Origin: Streptomyces sp. LX-29
Lineage (GTDB): Bacteria; Actinomycetota; Actinomycetes; Streptomycetales; Streptomycetaceae
NCBI RefSeq assembly: GCF_029541745.1
Contig: NZ_CP089746.1
Coordinates: forward strand, 5,589,559 to 5,653,558
Direction of reading: 5' to 3'
DNA length: 64,000 bases
In this document: positions 18,714 through 26,323 of the stretch, piece after piece
Layout of the letters: each line of letters starts with the position of its first letter
How positions within the stretch are numbered: the first letter of the stretch is position 1
Position numbers and translations under genes: made by a program
The notes under the pieces: model-generated
Database searches by the model: none
What the model saw: the letters and a program-made list of their open reading frames with translations, nothing else
What the model was told of the DNA's origin: nothing

Positions 18714-18778
18714 AAGTGATGAAGGGGAAGCGGCGAACCCGCGTCCCTCCGGGCGCCCGAACGGCGGCGTCGCCCGGG

Positions 18779-19615
18779 TCAGTCGTCGATTCCGGAACGC
18801 TCCACACCCGCGACGATGTGGCGCTGGAGCAGCAGGAAGACGACGAGCAGCGGAAGCACCGACACCGCGGCGGCGATGAACAGCTCGTGGATCCGGACCG
18901 TCTGGGCCGTGGTGAACGTGGAGAGCGCCACCTGCACCGTCCAGGAGTCCCGGTCCTGGCCGATGACCAGGGGCCACAGGAAGGAGTTCCAGGAGCCGAT
19001 GAAGACGATGGAGCCCACGGCGGCGAAGACGGGACGGGAGTTGGGGGCCACCACCCGCCAGAAGACGCGCCAGTAGCCGAGCCCGTCGACCCGGGCCGCG
19101 TCCTCCAACTCCTTCGGGAAGCCCAGGAAGTACTGGCGGAAGACGAAGCAGGCGAAGGCGGAGAAGAGGGTGGGGATGATCAGTCCGCGCAGCGTGGAGA
19201 TCCAGCCCAGGGTCGAGACCAGCACGAAGCTCGGCACGAAGGTGACCGCCGCCGGCACCATCAGGGTGCCCAGGATGGCGTAGAAGACCGCGTCGGCGTG
19301 GCGGTAGGGGATGCGCGCCAGCCCGTAGCCGGCCAGCGAGGCGAGCAGCAGGGTGCCCAGCGTCGTGGCGACCGCGATCAGCGAGGAGTTCAGCAGGGCC
19401 CGCGCCATCGGCACGGTCGGGTCCTGGAACAGCTCGCTCAGGTTCGACCAGCGCACCTCACCGGGGAAGAACGTCCAGTCGGGCGCGGTGATGTCCTCCT
19501 CCCGGGCCAGGCCGTTGCGCACCAGCAGGTAGAAGGGGACCAGGAAGAGCAGGGCCAGGGTGAGCAGCAGCACCAGCCGCAGCGCCCGGCCGACCCGCAC
19601 CAGCGCGTCCCACAT
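18779..19615 (-). CDS. sugar ABC transporter permease (MalG-like)
   Basis: 278-residue inner-membrane permease with six predicted helices. The first is at residues 12-33. The cytoplasmic EAA loop for the ATPase is EDAARVDGLGYWRVFWRVVAP. It pairs with the upstream MalF-like permease to form the import channel. The ATG directly abuts the upstream TAG with no spacing. No ATPase gene is nearby, so it probably uses a shared multitask ATPase (MsiK-type), as is common for Streptomyces sugar importers. Confidence 0.9.
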   Translation of the reverse strand: MWDALVRVGRALRLVLLLTLALLFLVPFYLLVRNGLAREEDITAPDWTFFPGEVRWSNLSELFQDPTVPMARALLNSSLIAVATTLGTLLLASLAGYGLARIPYRHADAVFYAILGTLMVPAAVTFVPSFVLVSTLGWISTLRGLIIPTLFSAFACFVFRQYFLGFPKELEDAARVDGLGYWRVFWRVVAPNSRPVFAAVGSIVFIGSWNSFLWPLVIGQDRDSWTVQVALSTFTTAQTVRIHELFIAAAVSVLPLLVVFLLLQRHIVAGVERSGIDD

Positions 19616-20548
19616 CTAGACCTCCTCCTTCCGGCCCAGCCCGAACCAGCGGGCCTGGACCACCGTCACCACGCCGATGACCAGCGCCAGGATCACCGCG
19701 CCGGCGCTGCCCAGCCCCAGGTTCTGCCCCTGCCCGAGCGCGGTGTAGTAGAGGTAGACCAGCGGGGGCCGGGCGTACGGGGGGTAGCCGCGGGCGTCCG
19801 AGAGCAGGTTGTAGAACTCGTCGAACGCCTGGAAGGCGTTGACGACCAGCAGCAGCACCACCGCCACCGAGGTGGCCCGCAACTGCGGGAAGGTGATGTG
19901 CCGGAAGACCTGCCAGCCCGGCCGCGCGCCGTCCACCGCCGCGGCCTCGTACAGCCGCGGCGGGATCCGCTGCAGGCCGGCCAGGAAGAGCAGCATGTAG
20001 AAGCCGGCCTGGAGCCACAGCCGCACGGTCACGATGACCAGCCAGTACCAGGGCGGGTCGGTCGTCGACAGCCAGGCGATCTGCTCCCCGCCGAACCGCC
20101 CCAGCACCGTGTTGGCCAGCCCGAACCGCACCCCGTTGAAGATCGACATCTTCCAGATCAGCGCCGCCACCACATAGGAGCAGGCCACCGGAAGGAAGAA
20201 GACCGACCGGAAGAACGCCTGCCACCAGCGCAGTCGGTTGACCATCAGGGCCAGCGCCAGGGCCAGCGCGTAGGTCGCCGGGACGATGAAGGCGGTGAAG
20301 ACGGCGAAGGTGCGCAGGCTGTCGGTGAAGGCGTCGTCCCGCAGCATCGCCGCGTAGTTGTCCAGCCCGACGAAGTCCTCCCGCGACGGCGAGACCGTGT
20401 TGTGCGCGTCGAAGAAGCTGAGGTAGACGCTCCAGCCCAGCGGCACATAGGTGAAGACGAGGAGCCCGAGGACGAACGGGCCGACGAACAGCCAGAACCA
20501 CAGCGTGCGGTTCTGCGGGCCGGCCGGCGCGCGCGGCCGCCACCGCAT
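19616..20548 (-). CDS. sugar ABC transporter permease (MalF-like)
   Basis: 310-residue permease, six predicted helices, the first at residues 17-45 (LWFWLFVGPFVLGLLVFTYV). EAA loop: YEAAAVDGARPGWQVFRHITFP. The ATG is in a 4-base ATGA overlap with the solute-binding protein stop. A longer in-frame reading continues upstream through the binding-protein gene in another frame, but the overlap start gives the family N-terminus. Confidence 0.9.
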   Translation of the reverse strand: MRWRPRAPAGPQNRTLWFWLFVGPFVLGLLVFTYVPLGWSVYLSFFDAHNTVSPSREDFVGLDNYAAMLRDDAFTDSLRTFAVFTAFIVPATYALALALALMVNRLRWWQAFFRSVFFLPVACSYVVAALIWKMSIFNGVRFGLANTVLGRFGGEQIAWLSTTDPPWYWLVIVTVRLWLQAGFYMLLFLAGLQRIPPRLYEAAAVDGARPGWQVFRHITFPQLRATSVAVVLLLVVNAFQAFDEFYNLLSDARGYPPYARPPLVYLYYTALGQGQNLGLGSAGAVILALVIGVVTVVQARWFGLGRKEEV

Positions 20549-21813
20549 CAGCGCCGCTTCCGCACGCGCCGCAGCTCGTCCTCGGTCGTCCGGAGCACCG
20601 CGCGCAGCTCGCGCCCGGGGTCCGCCCCGCCCTTGACGATCCGGCTGAGCGCGTCCTGGTACGCGGTCCGTGCGGCCACCGTCCAGCGCAGTGGCTCGGC
20701 GGCGAAGCCGTGCTCGCGGGTGAACCGGACCGCGGCCGCGGCCGGACCCCGCCGCAGCGGTTCGGCCTTGGCCGCCAGCGAGGTGCGGGCCGGGATGTGG
20801 AAGCCGTAGGAGAGCGCGAAGTCCACCTGGTGGTCGGTGCGTTCGACCCACAGCCAGCGCACGAACTCCTTCGCCGCGGCCCGGTTCCGGCCGCGGGCGC
20901 TCACCGCGGCCCCGTACGCCCCCACCGGGACGGCGGGCCGGCCGTGCGCGCCGTCCGCCGGGAACGGCAGCACCCCGAAGTCGTCGCCCAGCTCCTTCCG
21001 CACCCGCGGCAGCGCCCACAGCCCCGACCACTGCATCGCGGTCAGCCCCTGGAGGAACGCGGACGGGTCCGACCAGTCGGAAGGCGCGCCGAGCAGCAGC
21101 GACTTGTCGGCGTAGAGCCGGCGCAGCTTGCCGAGCGTCCGGGCGGCGGCCGGGTCGTCGAAGCCGGGACGGCCGTCCTCCGTGACCGGCGCCAGACCGG
21201 CGGCGTGCAGCGGGGTGCCCTGGAGGACGCCCGCGCCGCCGTCGTTGCCGAGGAACAGCCCCTTGACGTCGCCCCGCGTCAGCTCCCGCGCCGCATCGAC
21301 CAGCGCGTCGAGCGTGGCCGGCGGCTCGACGCCGGCGTCGGCCAGCAGGCTTCGGCGGTAGTAGAGCAGCTGGGTGTCGATGACCTGAGGGACGCCCCAG
21401 ATCCGGCCCTCGTACGTCTTGGGCGCCAGCACCGCCGGGTTGAAGTCCTCCCGCACGCCCCGGAGCAGATCGGTGAGGTCCACCACCTGCCCGCCCTGGA
21501 TCTGCTCCAGCGTCGGGCCGCCCTCGAAGACGTCCGGCCCGGAGTCGGTGAGCAGCGCGGTGGCGGTCTGCTGGTCGTAGGCGCCGGGCCGCCACTGCAC
21601 CCGCACCTCGGCCCGGTCATAGCCGGCGGCGTACCGGCGCACCGCCTGCTCGACGCCCGCCTCGCCGTACTGGTGGTACCACTGCTCGATGACCGGCCGG
21701 CCACCCGAATCCCCTGATCCACGGCCGGTGTCGGACCCGCACCCGGCGGCCGGCGCGCCGGTGAGAGCGAGCCCCGTGCCCGTGCCGAGCAGTCGTCTGC
21801 GGCTGATGGACAT
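20548..21813 (-). CDS. sugar ABC transporter solute-binding lipoprotein
   Basis: 421-residue family-1 extracellular binding protein. The N-terminus SISRRRLLGTGTGLALTG ends in a lipobox-like PAAGC, so a Tat- or Sec-exported lipoprotein. The mature part shows PVIEQWYHQYGEAGVEQAV, GPDVFEGGPTLEQIQGGQVVDLTDLL and GLTAMQWSGLWALPRV, as in carbohydrate-binding members. First gene of a three-gene importer operon. No sugar hydrolase or LacI regulator is adjacent, so the sugar is unknown. Confidence 0.9.
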   Translation of the reverse strand: MSISRRRLLGTGTGLALTGAPAAGCGSDTGRGSGDSGGRPVIEQWYHQYGEAGVEQAVRRYAAGYDRAEVRVQWRPGAYDQQTATALLTDSGPDVFEGGPTLEQIQGGQVVDLTDLLRGVREDFNPAVLAPKTYEGRIWGVPQVIDTQLLYYRRSLLADAGVEPPATLDALVDAARELTRGDVKGLFLGNDGGAGVLQGTPLHAAGLAPVTEDGRPGFDDPAAARTLGKLRRLYADKSLLLGAPSDWSDPSAFLQGLTAMQWSGLWALPRVRKELGDDFGVLPFPADGAHGRPAVPVGAYGAAVSARGRNRAAAKEFVRWLWVERTDHQVDFALSYGFHIPARTSLAAKAEPLRRGPAAAAVRFTREHGFAAEPLRWTVAARTAYQDALSRIVKGGADPGRELRAVLRTTEDELRRVRKRR

Positions 21814-22018
21814 GTCCGTGCGCCCCCTCGTCTCGTGGGTTCACCCATCCAACGATCAACCATGGAGGGGGAGGACGACAGGCGGATTGCGGCCGTCTGT
21901 CACCCGCACGAGGGATGCGGGGCCGGGTGCGACCGGTGGGCCGCGTGGGCGGAGCGCCGGGCTTCCGGCCGGGTGGGGGCGCCGTTGTGGCGGGCAACCG
22001 CCTGGACGGCGGGTCGAG

Positions 22019-23929
22019 TCAGCCCCGTACCGACAGGCGGAAGCGGAGGCGGCAGATGACGGCGTCCGTGTCCCGACGGACCGCGTGGGCGACGACCGCG
22101 CCGCGCTGGTTCTGCAGCAGCCGCTGCCAGACGTGGGCGGGTTCCACCTCCGGGATGAGCACGGTGATCCGGGTGCCCGGGTGGCGCGCGCCGAGTTCGC
22201 GGACGAAGGAGGCCACCGGGCGGCCCACCGTGCGGGTCGGCGAGGGCAGCTCCAGCAGCTCGACGCCGGGGTTCCACAGCTCCCAGTCGCGGCGCAGCAG
22301 CGCGGCCGACTCCCGGTCCTCCGGGTCGGGGTGGGTGACGGTGACCGCCAGCACCTCGTCGCCCAGGGAGGCCGCGGCGGTGAGCGCCTCGCAGGTCAGC
22401 CGGGACAGCCCGGAGACCGGCACGACCACCAGCGAGCGGTCGCGGTGCGGGGCCTCGGGCACCCGGCCCAGCCCCAGGGCCTCGCCGATGCGTCCGTAGG
22501 CGCGGTGCACCAGCTCGAAGCAGACCACCAGCAGCGGCAGCGCGACGACGATCAGCCAGGCCCCGTCGTGGAACTTGGTGGCGGTCACCACGACCGCGCT
22601 GACCCCGGTCAGCACCGCGCCGAATCCGTTGAGCAGCGCCTTGCCGCGCCAGCCGGGGCCGCGCTGGGCCCGCCAGTGGCGCACCATGCCGGTCTGGGCG
22701 ATGGTGAAGCCGACGAAGACGCCGATGGCGAAGAGCGGCACCAGGGTGTTGGTGTCGCCGCCGGAGAAGACCAGCAGCAGGGCGGAGACCCCGGCCAGTG
22801 TCAGCACGCCGTGCCGGTGCACCTGACGGTCGGCCTTGAGTCCGAACACGTGCGGCAGGTAGTTGTCCCGCGACAGCAGCTTGAGCAGCACCGGCAGCCC
22901 GCCGAAGGAGGTGTTCGCGGAGAGCGCCAGCAGCGCCATGGTGGCGAACTGCACCAGGTAGAAGGCCCAGTTGTGGCCCAGCGAGGCGTCCGCGAGCTGT
23001 GCCAGCACCGTCACGCCCTCCACCGGCTCGAGGTGGAAGCGGGAGATCAGGATCGAGAGCCCGATCAGCATGACGCCCAGGATCGCGCCCAACGCCACCT
23101 CCGCCCGCTGCGCGCGCCGGACCGCCGGGGCCCGGAAGGCCGGCACCGCGTTGGCGATCGCCTCCACGCCGGTGAGCGCGGAGCACCCGGACGCGAACGC
23201 CTTGAGCAGCAGCAGCGCGCCCACGGTGGTGGCGTCGTCGGCGAGTACGGAGGCATGGCCCGCCGACGCCTCGGTGCTGACCGGAGCGGACCGGAACAGG
23301 CCCACGACGATCAGGGCGCAGATGGAGAGGATGAAGACGGCCGTGGGGACGATGAAGGCGCGCGCCGAGTCCACGATGCCGCGCAGGTTCACCCCGGTGA
23401 TCAGCACCAGCACGCCCAGGCACAGCCACAGCCGGGCGTCGTACAGCTCGGGGAAGGCGGAGGTCAGCGCGGCGACCCCGGCGGTCACCGCGACCGCCAC
23501 GTTGAGCACGTAGTCCAGCACCAGGGAGGCGGCCGCGACCAGGCTGGTGCGCCGACCCAGGTGCGCCTTGGCCACGGCGTAGGAGCCGCCGCCGTCCGGG
23601 AAGGCCGCGATGACCTGGCGGTAGGAGGCGACCAGCACCGCGAGCAGGGCGGCGATGGCCAGGGTGACGGGGAGGGTGAAGCCCAGCCCGTGCGCGCCGG
23701 CCGCGGCCAGGACCAGGACGATCGCCTCCGGCCCGTAGGCGACCGAGGCCATCGCGTCGAGCGACAGGGCGGCGAGCCCGGTGATCGTGGTCAGCCTGTG
23801 CCGGGCGCCGTGGTCCTCCGCGGCCTCTCCGGCCTGCGCGGAGCCGGACGTCGCGGCCCCGGTATCGGGCGGTTCCTCGTCGCCGGCGACCCCTCCGGCC
23901 GCGGTCTGCCCCTTCGACAACATGGACAT
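22019..23929 (-). CDS. APC-superfamily permease, KimA-like potassium importer candidate
   Basis: 636-residue membrane protein with about 12 helices between residues 50 and 470 and a soluble C-terminal domain of about 150 residues (RSLVVVPVSGLSRLTCEAL... VLIPEVEPAHVWQRLLQNQRG). This layout matches KimA/YdaO-type K+ importers rather than simple amino-acid permeases. Core motifs: LSLDAMASVAYGPEAIVLVL, AAFPDGGGSYAVAKAHLGRR and CSALTGVEAIANAVPAFR. It starts at 23929, only 8 bases after the stop of a 22-codon upstream ORF whose end contains GGAGG, so translation may depend on that ORF. An amino-acid substrate cannot be excluded. Confidence 0.82.
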   Translation of the reverse strand: MSMLSKGQTAAGGVAGDEEPPDTGAATSGSAQAGEAAEDHGARHRLTTITGLAALSLDAMASVAYGPEAIVLVLAAAGAHGLGFTLPVTLAIAALLAVLVASYRQVIAAFPDGGGSYAVAKAHLGRRTSLVAAASLVLDYVLNVAVAVTAGVAALTSAFPELYDARLWLCLGVLVLITGVNLRGIVDSARAFIVPTAVFILSICALIVVGLFRSAPVSTEASAGHASVLADDATTVGALLLLKAFASGCSALTGVEAIANAVPAFRAPAVRRAQRAEVALGAILGVMLIGLSILISRFHLEPVEGVTVLAQLADASLGHNWAFYLVQFATMALLALSANTSFGGLPVLLKLLSRDNYLPHVFGLKADRQVHRHGVLTLAGVSALLLVFSGGDTNTLVPLFAIGVFVGFTIAQTGMVRHWRAQRGPGWRGKALLNGFGAVLTGVSAVVVTATKFHDGAWLIVVALPLLVVCFELVHRAYGRIGEALGLGRVPEAPHRDRSLVVVPVSGLSRLTCEALTAAASLGDEVLAVTVTHPDPEDRESAALLRRDWELWNPGVELLELPSPTRTVGRPVASFVRELGARHPGTRITVLIPEVEPAHVWQRLLQNQRGAVVAHAVRRDTDAVICRLRFRLSVRG

Positions 23930-23937
23930 GGGTGGGT

Positions 23938-24006
23938 CTACCTCCGCTGGTGCTGTGCTCCTCCGGTGAGGAGGAGTCCCCAGCGTGAGGGGGTGTTTTC
24001 CGCCAT
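23938..24006 (-). CDS. 22-codon upstream ORF (leader peptide candidate) of the KimA-like gene
   Basis: ATG at 24006 with AAAGGGA 5 bases upstream, then 22 codons beginning MAENTPSRWGLLL and ending AQHQRR, closed by TAG at 23940-23938. The stop lies 8 bases before the permease ATG, and the permease's only good ribosome site (GGAGG, 23945-23941) is inside the last codons. It contains three consecutive CTC leucine codons. Together with the hairpins this looks like a translation-sensing leader, but no family is recognised. Confidence 0.55.
   Translation of the reverse strand: MAENTPSRWGLLLTGGAQHQRR
23941..23990 (-). promoter_or_regulatory. alternative RNA hairpins covering the KimA-like ribosome site
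   Basis: In the minus-strand transcript CTCCTCC (23964-23958 complement region) can pair perfectly with GGAGGAG 5 bases away (stem within 23958-23976). The same pyrimidine tract can instead pair with the permease ribosome site GGAGG at 23945-23941. An outer CGCTGG/CCAGCG stem encloses the first hairpin, and CCCC/GGGG can form just 5'. Mutually exclusive pairing around a ribosome site is the layout of an attenuator or riboswitch. Upstream, TTGACGC/GCGTCAA forms an inverted repeat at 24060-24086. Confidence 0.5.
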
Positions 24007-24160
24007 GCGCGTCCCTTTGGCGCGCTCTTGGCGCGCAACCGCCGGATCCCTACGGATCTTTGACGCCGACATCAGCGGTGCGTCAAGGAAAGGCAGCGAC
24101 GAGTCAGCACTACGTCAACGACCCGCACAACCGGTCGAACCGGTCCTACCGTCCGGAAGT

Positions 24161-24934
24161 ATGGAACCCGGACCCGGATGCGGCCCCATGACCGGCGGCG
24201 ACGACGCCGACCGGAACGGTGGGCGGCGGCGCCACGAGCCGCCCGACACCCCTCCGCCGGCTGCCGCGGCCGACCCCGTCGACGCCCCCGCCGATCGCGC
24301 CCGGCGGCGGCCCGCAGACGAGGGCGCCCGGTCGCTGCCCGCCGACGACCGTGTTCGTCCGCTGCCCGTCACCGACCGCGCCTGGTCGTTGCCCGACGGC
24401 TCGGAGCCGGCCGTCCTCGTCGGGCCCCCGTCGGCCACGCTCGCGGTGGACCGGCACTGGGCCGGCGAGCGGCGCTCCGCCGTCCGGGTGGCCACCGTCA
24501 TGCTCGCCCTCATGGCCGTCTTCGACCTCGCCAACGGCACCCTGACCGCGCCCCGGGGCCTGTGCTGGACGGCCGTCGCGCTGCTGCTCCTCGCCGTCCT
24601 CCACCCCTCGCGGGTGAGCGCCGGCGACGGCTGGCTGGCCAGCCGCGGTCTGCTGCGCGAACGGTGGGTCCACACCGACCTGCTCACCAGCGTCGTGCGC
24701 GCCGAGGGCATGGCCCCGCGGCTGGTGCTGCGGGACGTCTTCGGCCACCGGGTCGAGCTCGACCCGAAGGTCCTCACCGCCAACCCGCTGCTCTGGCACG
24801 AACTGGACCGCGGCGCCCGCCGCTCGCTCCAACGCGGCCTGCTGCGCTGCGGCGAAGCCCCGCTGCGCGCCCTCGCCGCGCGCATCGACGGCGACGGCGC
24901 CCGCCGGCTGCTGGAGTCCTCAGGGCTGGACTGA
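24161..24934 (+). CDS. hypothetical membrane protein
   Basis: 257 residues from ATG 24161 (248 from ATG 24188; both starts have weak ribosome sites). The first 90 residues are a Pro/Arg/Asp-rich disordered region. Two hydrophobic helices follow (RVATVMLALMAVFDLANG and LCWTAVALLLLAVLHP). The soluble C-terminal part resembles a PH-like membrane-associated domain (DGWLASRGLLRERWVHTDLLTSVVRAEGM, then VLRDVFGHRVELDPKVL). Function unknown. It diverges from the KimA-like gene and its last 15 bases overlap the convergent SDR gene. Confidence 0.7.
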   Translation: MEPGPGCGPMTGGDDADRNGGRRRHEPPDTPPPAAAADPVDAPADRARRRPADEGARSLPADDRVRPLPVTDRAWSLPDGSEPAVLVGPPSATLAVDRHWAGERRSAVRVATVMLALMAVFDLANGTLTAPRGLCWTAVALLLLAVLHPSRVSAGDGWLASRGLLRERWVHTDLLTSVVRAEGMAPRLVLRDVFGHRVELDPKVLTANPLLWHELDRGARRSLQRGLLRCGEAPLRALAARIDGDGARRLLESSGLD

Positions 24935-25912
24935 CCCCGGCCGGGGACCCTCCGCGGCCGGCGAGCCGTCCGGCGGTTCCAGGGCCTCGTACGCCACCCC
25001 CGTCAGCCGCACCGAGGCCGCCCACAGCTGGGCCGCCGCCTTGTCGCTGCGGGCCCAGGAGGCGCGCAGCGAGCGGGTGGGCGCGCCGCGCCACAGCTGC
25101 AGCCGTGGCCCGAAGAACTCGTCCGCCCGCACATCGGGCGCGGTCGCCGCGTACAGCGTGGGCAGGGCGCCCGCCTCGGCGCTCTGCGCGAAGACCCGGT
25201 TGCCCAGCTCCATCAGGCGCGTCGCCGCCCGCCGGCCCTCCATGCGCGGCCCGGCGGTCTGCAGGTTGGTCGCCGCGTACCCGGGGTGCGCGGCGACCGC
25301 CGTCAGCGGGGCGCCGGCCGCCCGCAGCCGCCGCGCCAGCTCGTGGGTGAAGAGCAGGTTGGCGGTCTTGGAACGGGCGTAGGCGGTCCACCGCCCGTAC
25401 CGCCGGGTGCTGTTGAGGTCGGCCGGGTCGATGGTCGCCATCAGGTGCGCGCTGCTGGAGACCGACACCACCCGCGCCCCGCGGCCGGCCGCCAGCAGCC
25501 GCGGCAGCAGCAGCCCGGTCAGCGCGAAGTGCCCCAGGTGGTTGACGCCGAACTGCATCTCGAAGCCGTCGGCGGTCTCCAGCCGGGGCAGCGCCATCAC
25601 CCCGGCGTTGTTGATCAGCAGATCGAGCCGGTCGCCCGGCAGACGGGCCGTGAGCTCCGCCGCGAAGTCACGGACGGAGGCCAGGTCCGCCAGGTCCAGC
25701 GGGGCCACCCGCACCCGCGCCCCCGGCGCCTCGGCCCGGATCCGCTCCGCGGCCGCCGTGCCGCGCTCCGCGCTGCGGCAGGCCAGCACCACCTCCGCGC
25801 CCCGCCGTGCCAGCTCGCGCGCCGTGACATAGCCGATGCCGCTGTTGGCACCGGTGACCACGGCGGTGCGGCCGGTCTGCTCGGGGGTGTCACTCACCGT
25901 CCAGCCCGTCAT
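24920..25912 (-). CDS. short-chain dehydrogenase/reductase (retinol-dehydrogenase-like)
   Basis: 330-residue classical SDR. The cofactor motif TGANSGIG is at residues 20-27, NNAGVM at 101-106, the catalytic Ser in VVSVSSSAH near 151, and YARSK with Tyr178 and Lys182. Arg46 after strand 2 (ACRSAERG) favours NADPH. A C-terminal extension of about 60 residues resembles the retinol dehydrogenase/WWOX-type subgroup. Stand-alone; the natural substrate is unknown. Confidence 0.88.
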   Translation of the reverse strand: MTGWTVSDTPEQTGRTAVVTGANSGIGYVTARELARRGAEVVLACRSAERGTAAAERIRAEAPGARVRVAPLDLADLASVRDFAAELTARLPGDRLDLLINNAGVMALPRLETADGFEMQFGVNHLGHFALTGLLLPRLLAAGRGARVVSVSSSAHLMATIDPADLNSTRRYGRWTAYARSKTANLLFTHELARRLRAAGAPLTAVAAHPGYAATNLQTAGPRMEGRRAATRLMELGNRVFAQSAEAGALPTLYAATAPDVRADEFFGPRLQLWRGAPTRSLRASWARSDKAAAQLWAASVRLTGVAYEALEPPDGSPAAEGPRPGSVQP

Positions 25913-25972
25913 GCGGCCAGCCTAGGCCCCGCGGGGCGGCGGCGCGTAGGGATCGGGAGCGATCCGGATACG

Positions 25973-26323
25973 TCAGCCGGTCCGCACCTCGTACGCCGTC
26001 ACGCTGACCGAGGCGTCGTCCAGGCACCGCCCGGTGGCCAGGTCGAAGCGCTGCTTGAGCAGGGGCGAGGCCACGAAGGCCCGGCCCCGGGCGGAGCCCA
26101 GCAGCCCGCGCGAGAGCACATACGCGCCGGTGAACGGGTCGCGGTTGGCGATGGCGTACGCCCGCCCGGCGCGGTCCAGGAACACCGCCACCTGACGGCC
26201 GTCCGGCAGCAGCGCCGCCACCCCTCGCCCCGGGGTGAGGTCGGTGAGCGCGCACACCGGGAACCAGCGCTGGTCGACCAGCAGCTCGACGCGGAGATCG
26301 GTGTGCTCGGGGGCCAGGGTCAT
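25973..26323 (-). CDS. nirD: nitrite reductase small subunit NirD
   Basis: 116-residue Rieske-like small subunit of NADH-dependent assimilatory nitrite reductase. Motifs include WFPVCALTDLTPGRGVAALLPDGRQVAVF and PLLKQRFDLATGRCLDD. As in other NirD proteins the Rieske Cys/His cluster ligands are missing. The ATG overlaps the nirB stop as ATGA, so the subunits are made in stoichiometry. Confidence 0.93.
   Translation of the reverse strand: MTLAPEHTDLRVELLVDQRWFPVCALTDLTPGRGVAALLPDGRQVAVFLDRAGRAYAIANRDPFTGAYVLSRGLLGSARGRAFVASPLLKQRFDLATGRCLDDASVSVTAYEVRTG

Noticed and set aside
18392..20809. 805-codon plus-strand frame rich in Gln, His, Asp and Arg
   Set aside because: Antisense shadow of the ABC permease genes; no domain or ribosome site.
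23930..24120. ydaO (c-di-AMP) riboswitch upstream of the KimA-like gene
   Set aside because: The long pseudo-symmetric ydaO core sequences could not be recognised; the leader is short and built around an ORF and simple hairpins.
21689..24934. 1081-codon plus-strand frame
   Set aside because: Only the final 257 codons are supported as a gene; the remainder is antisense to the KimA-like permease.
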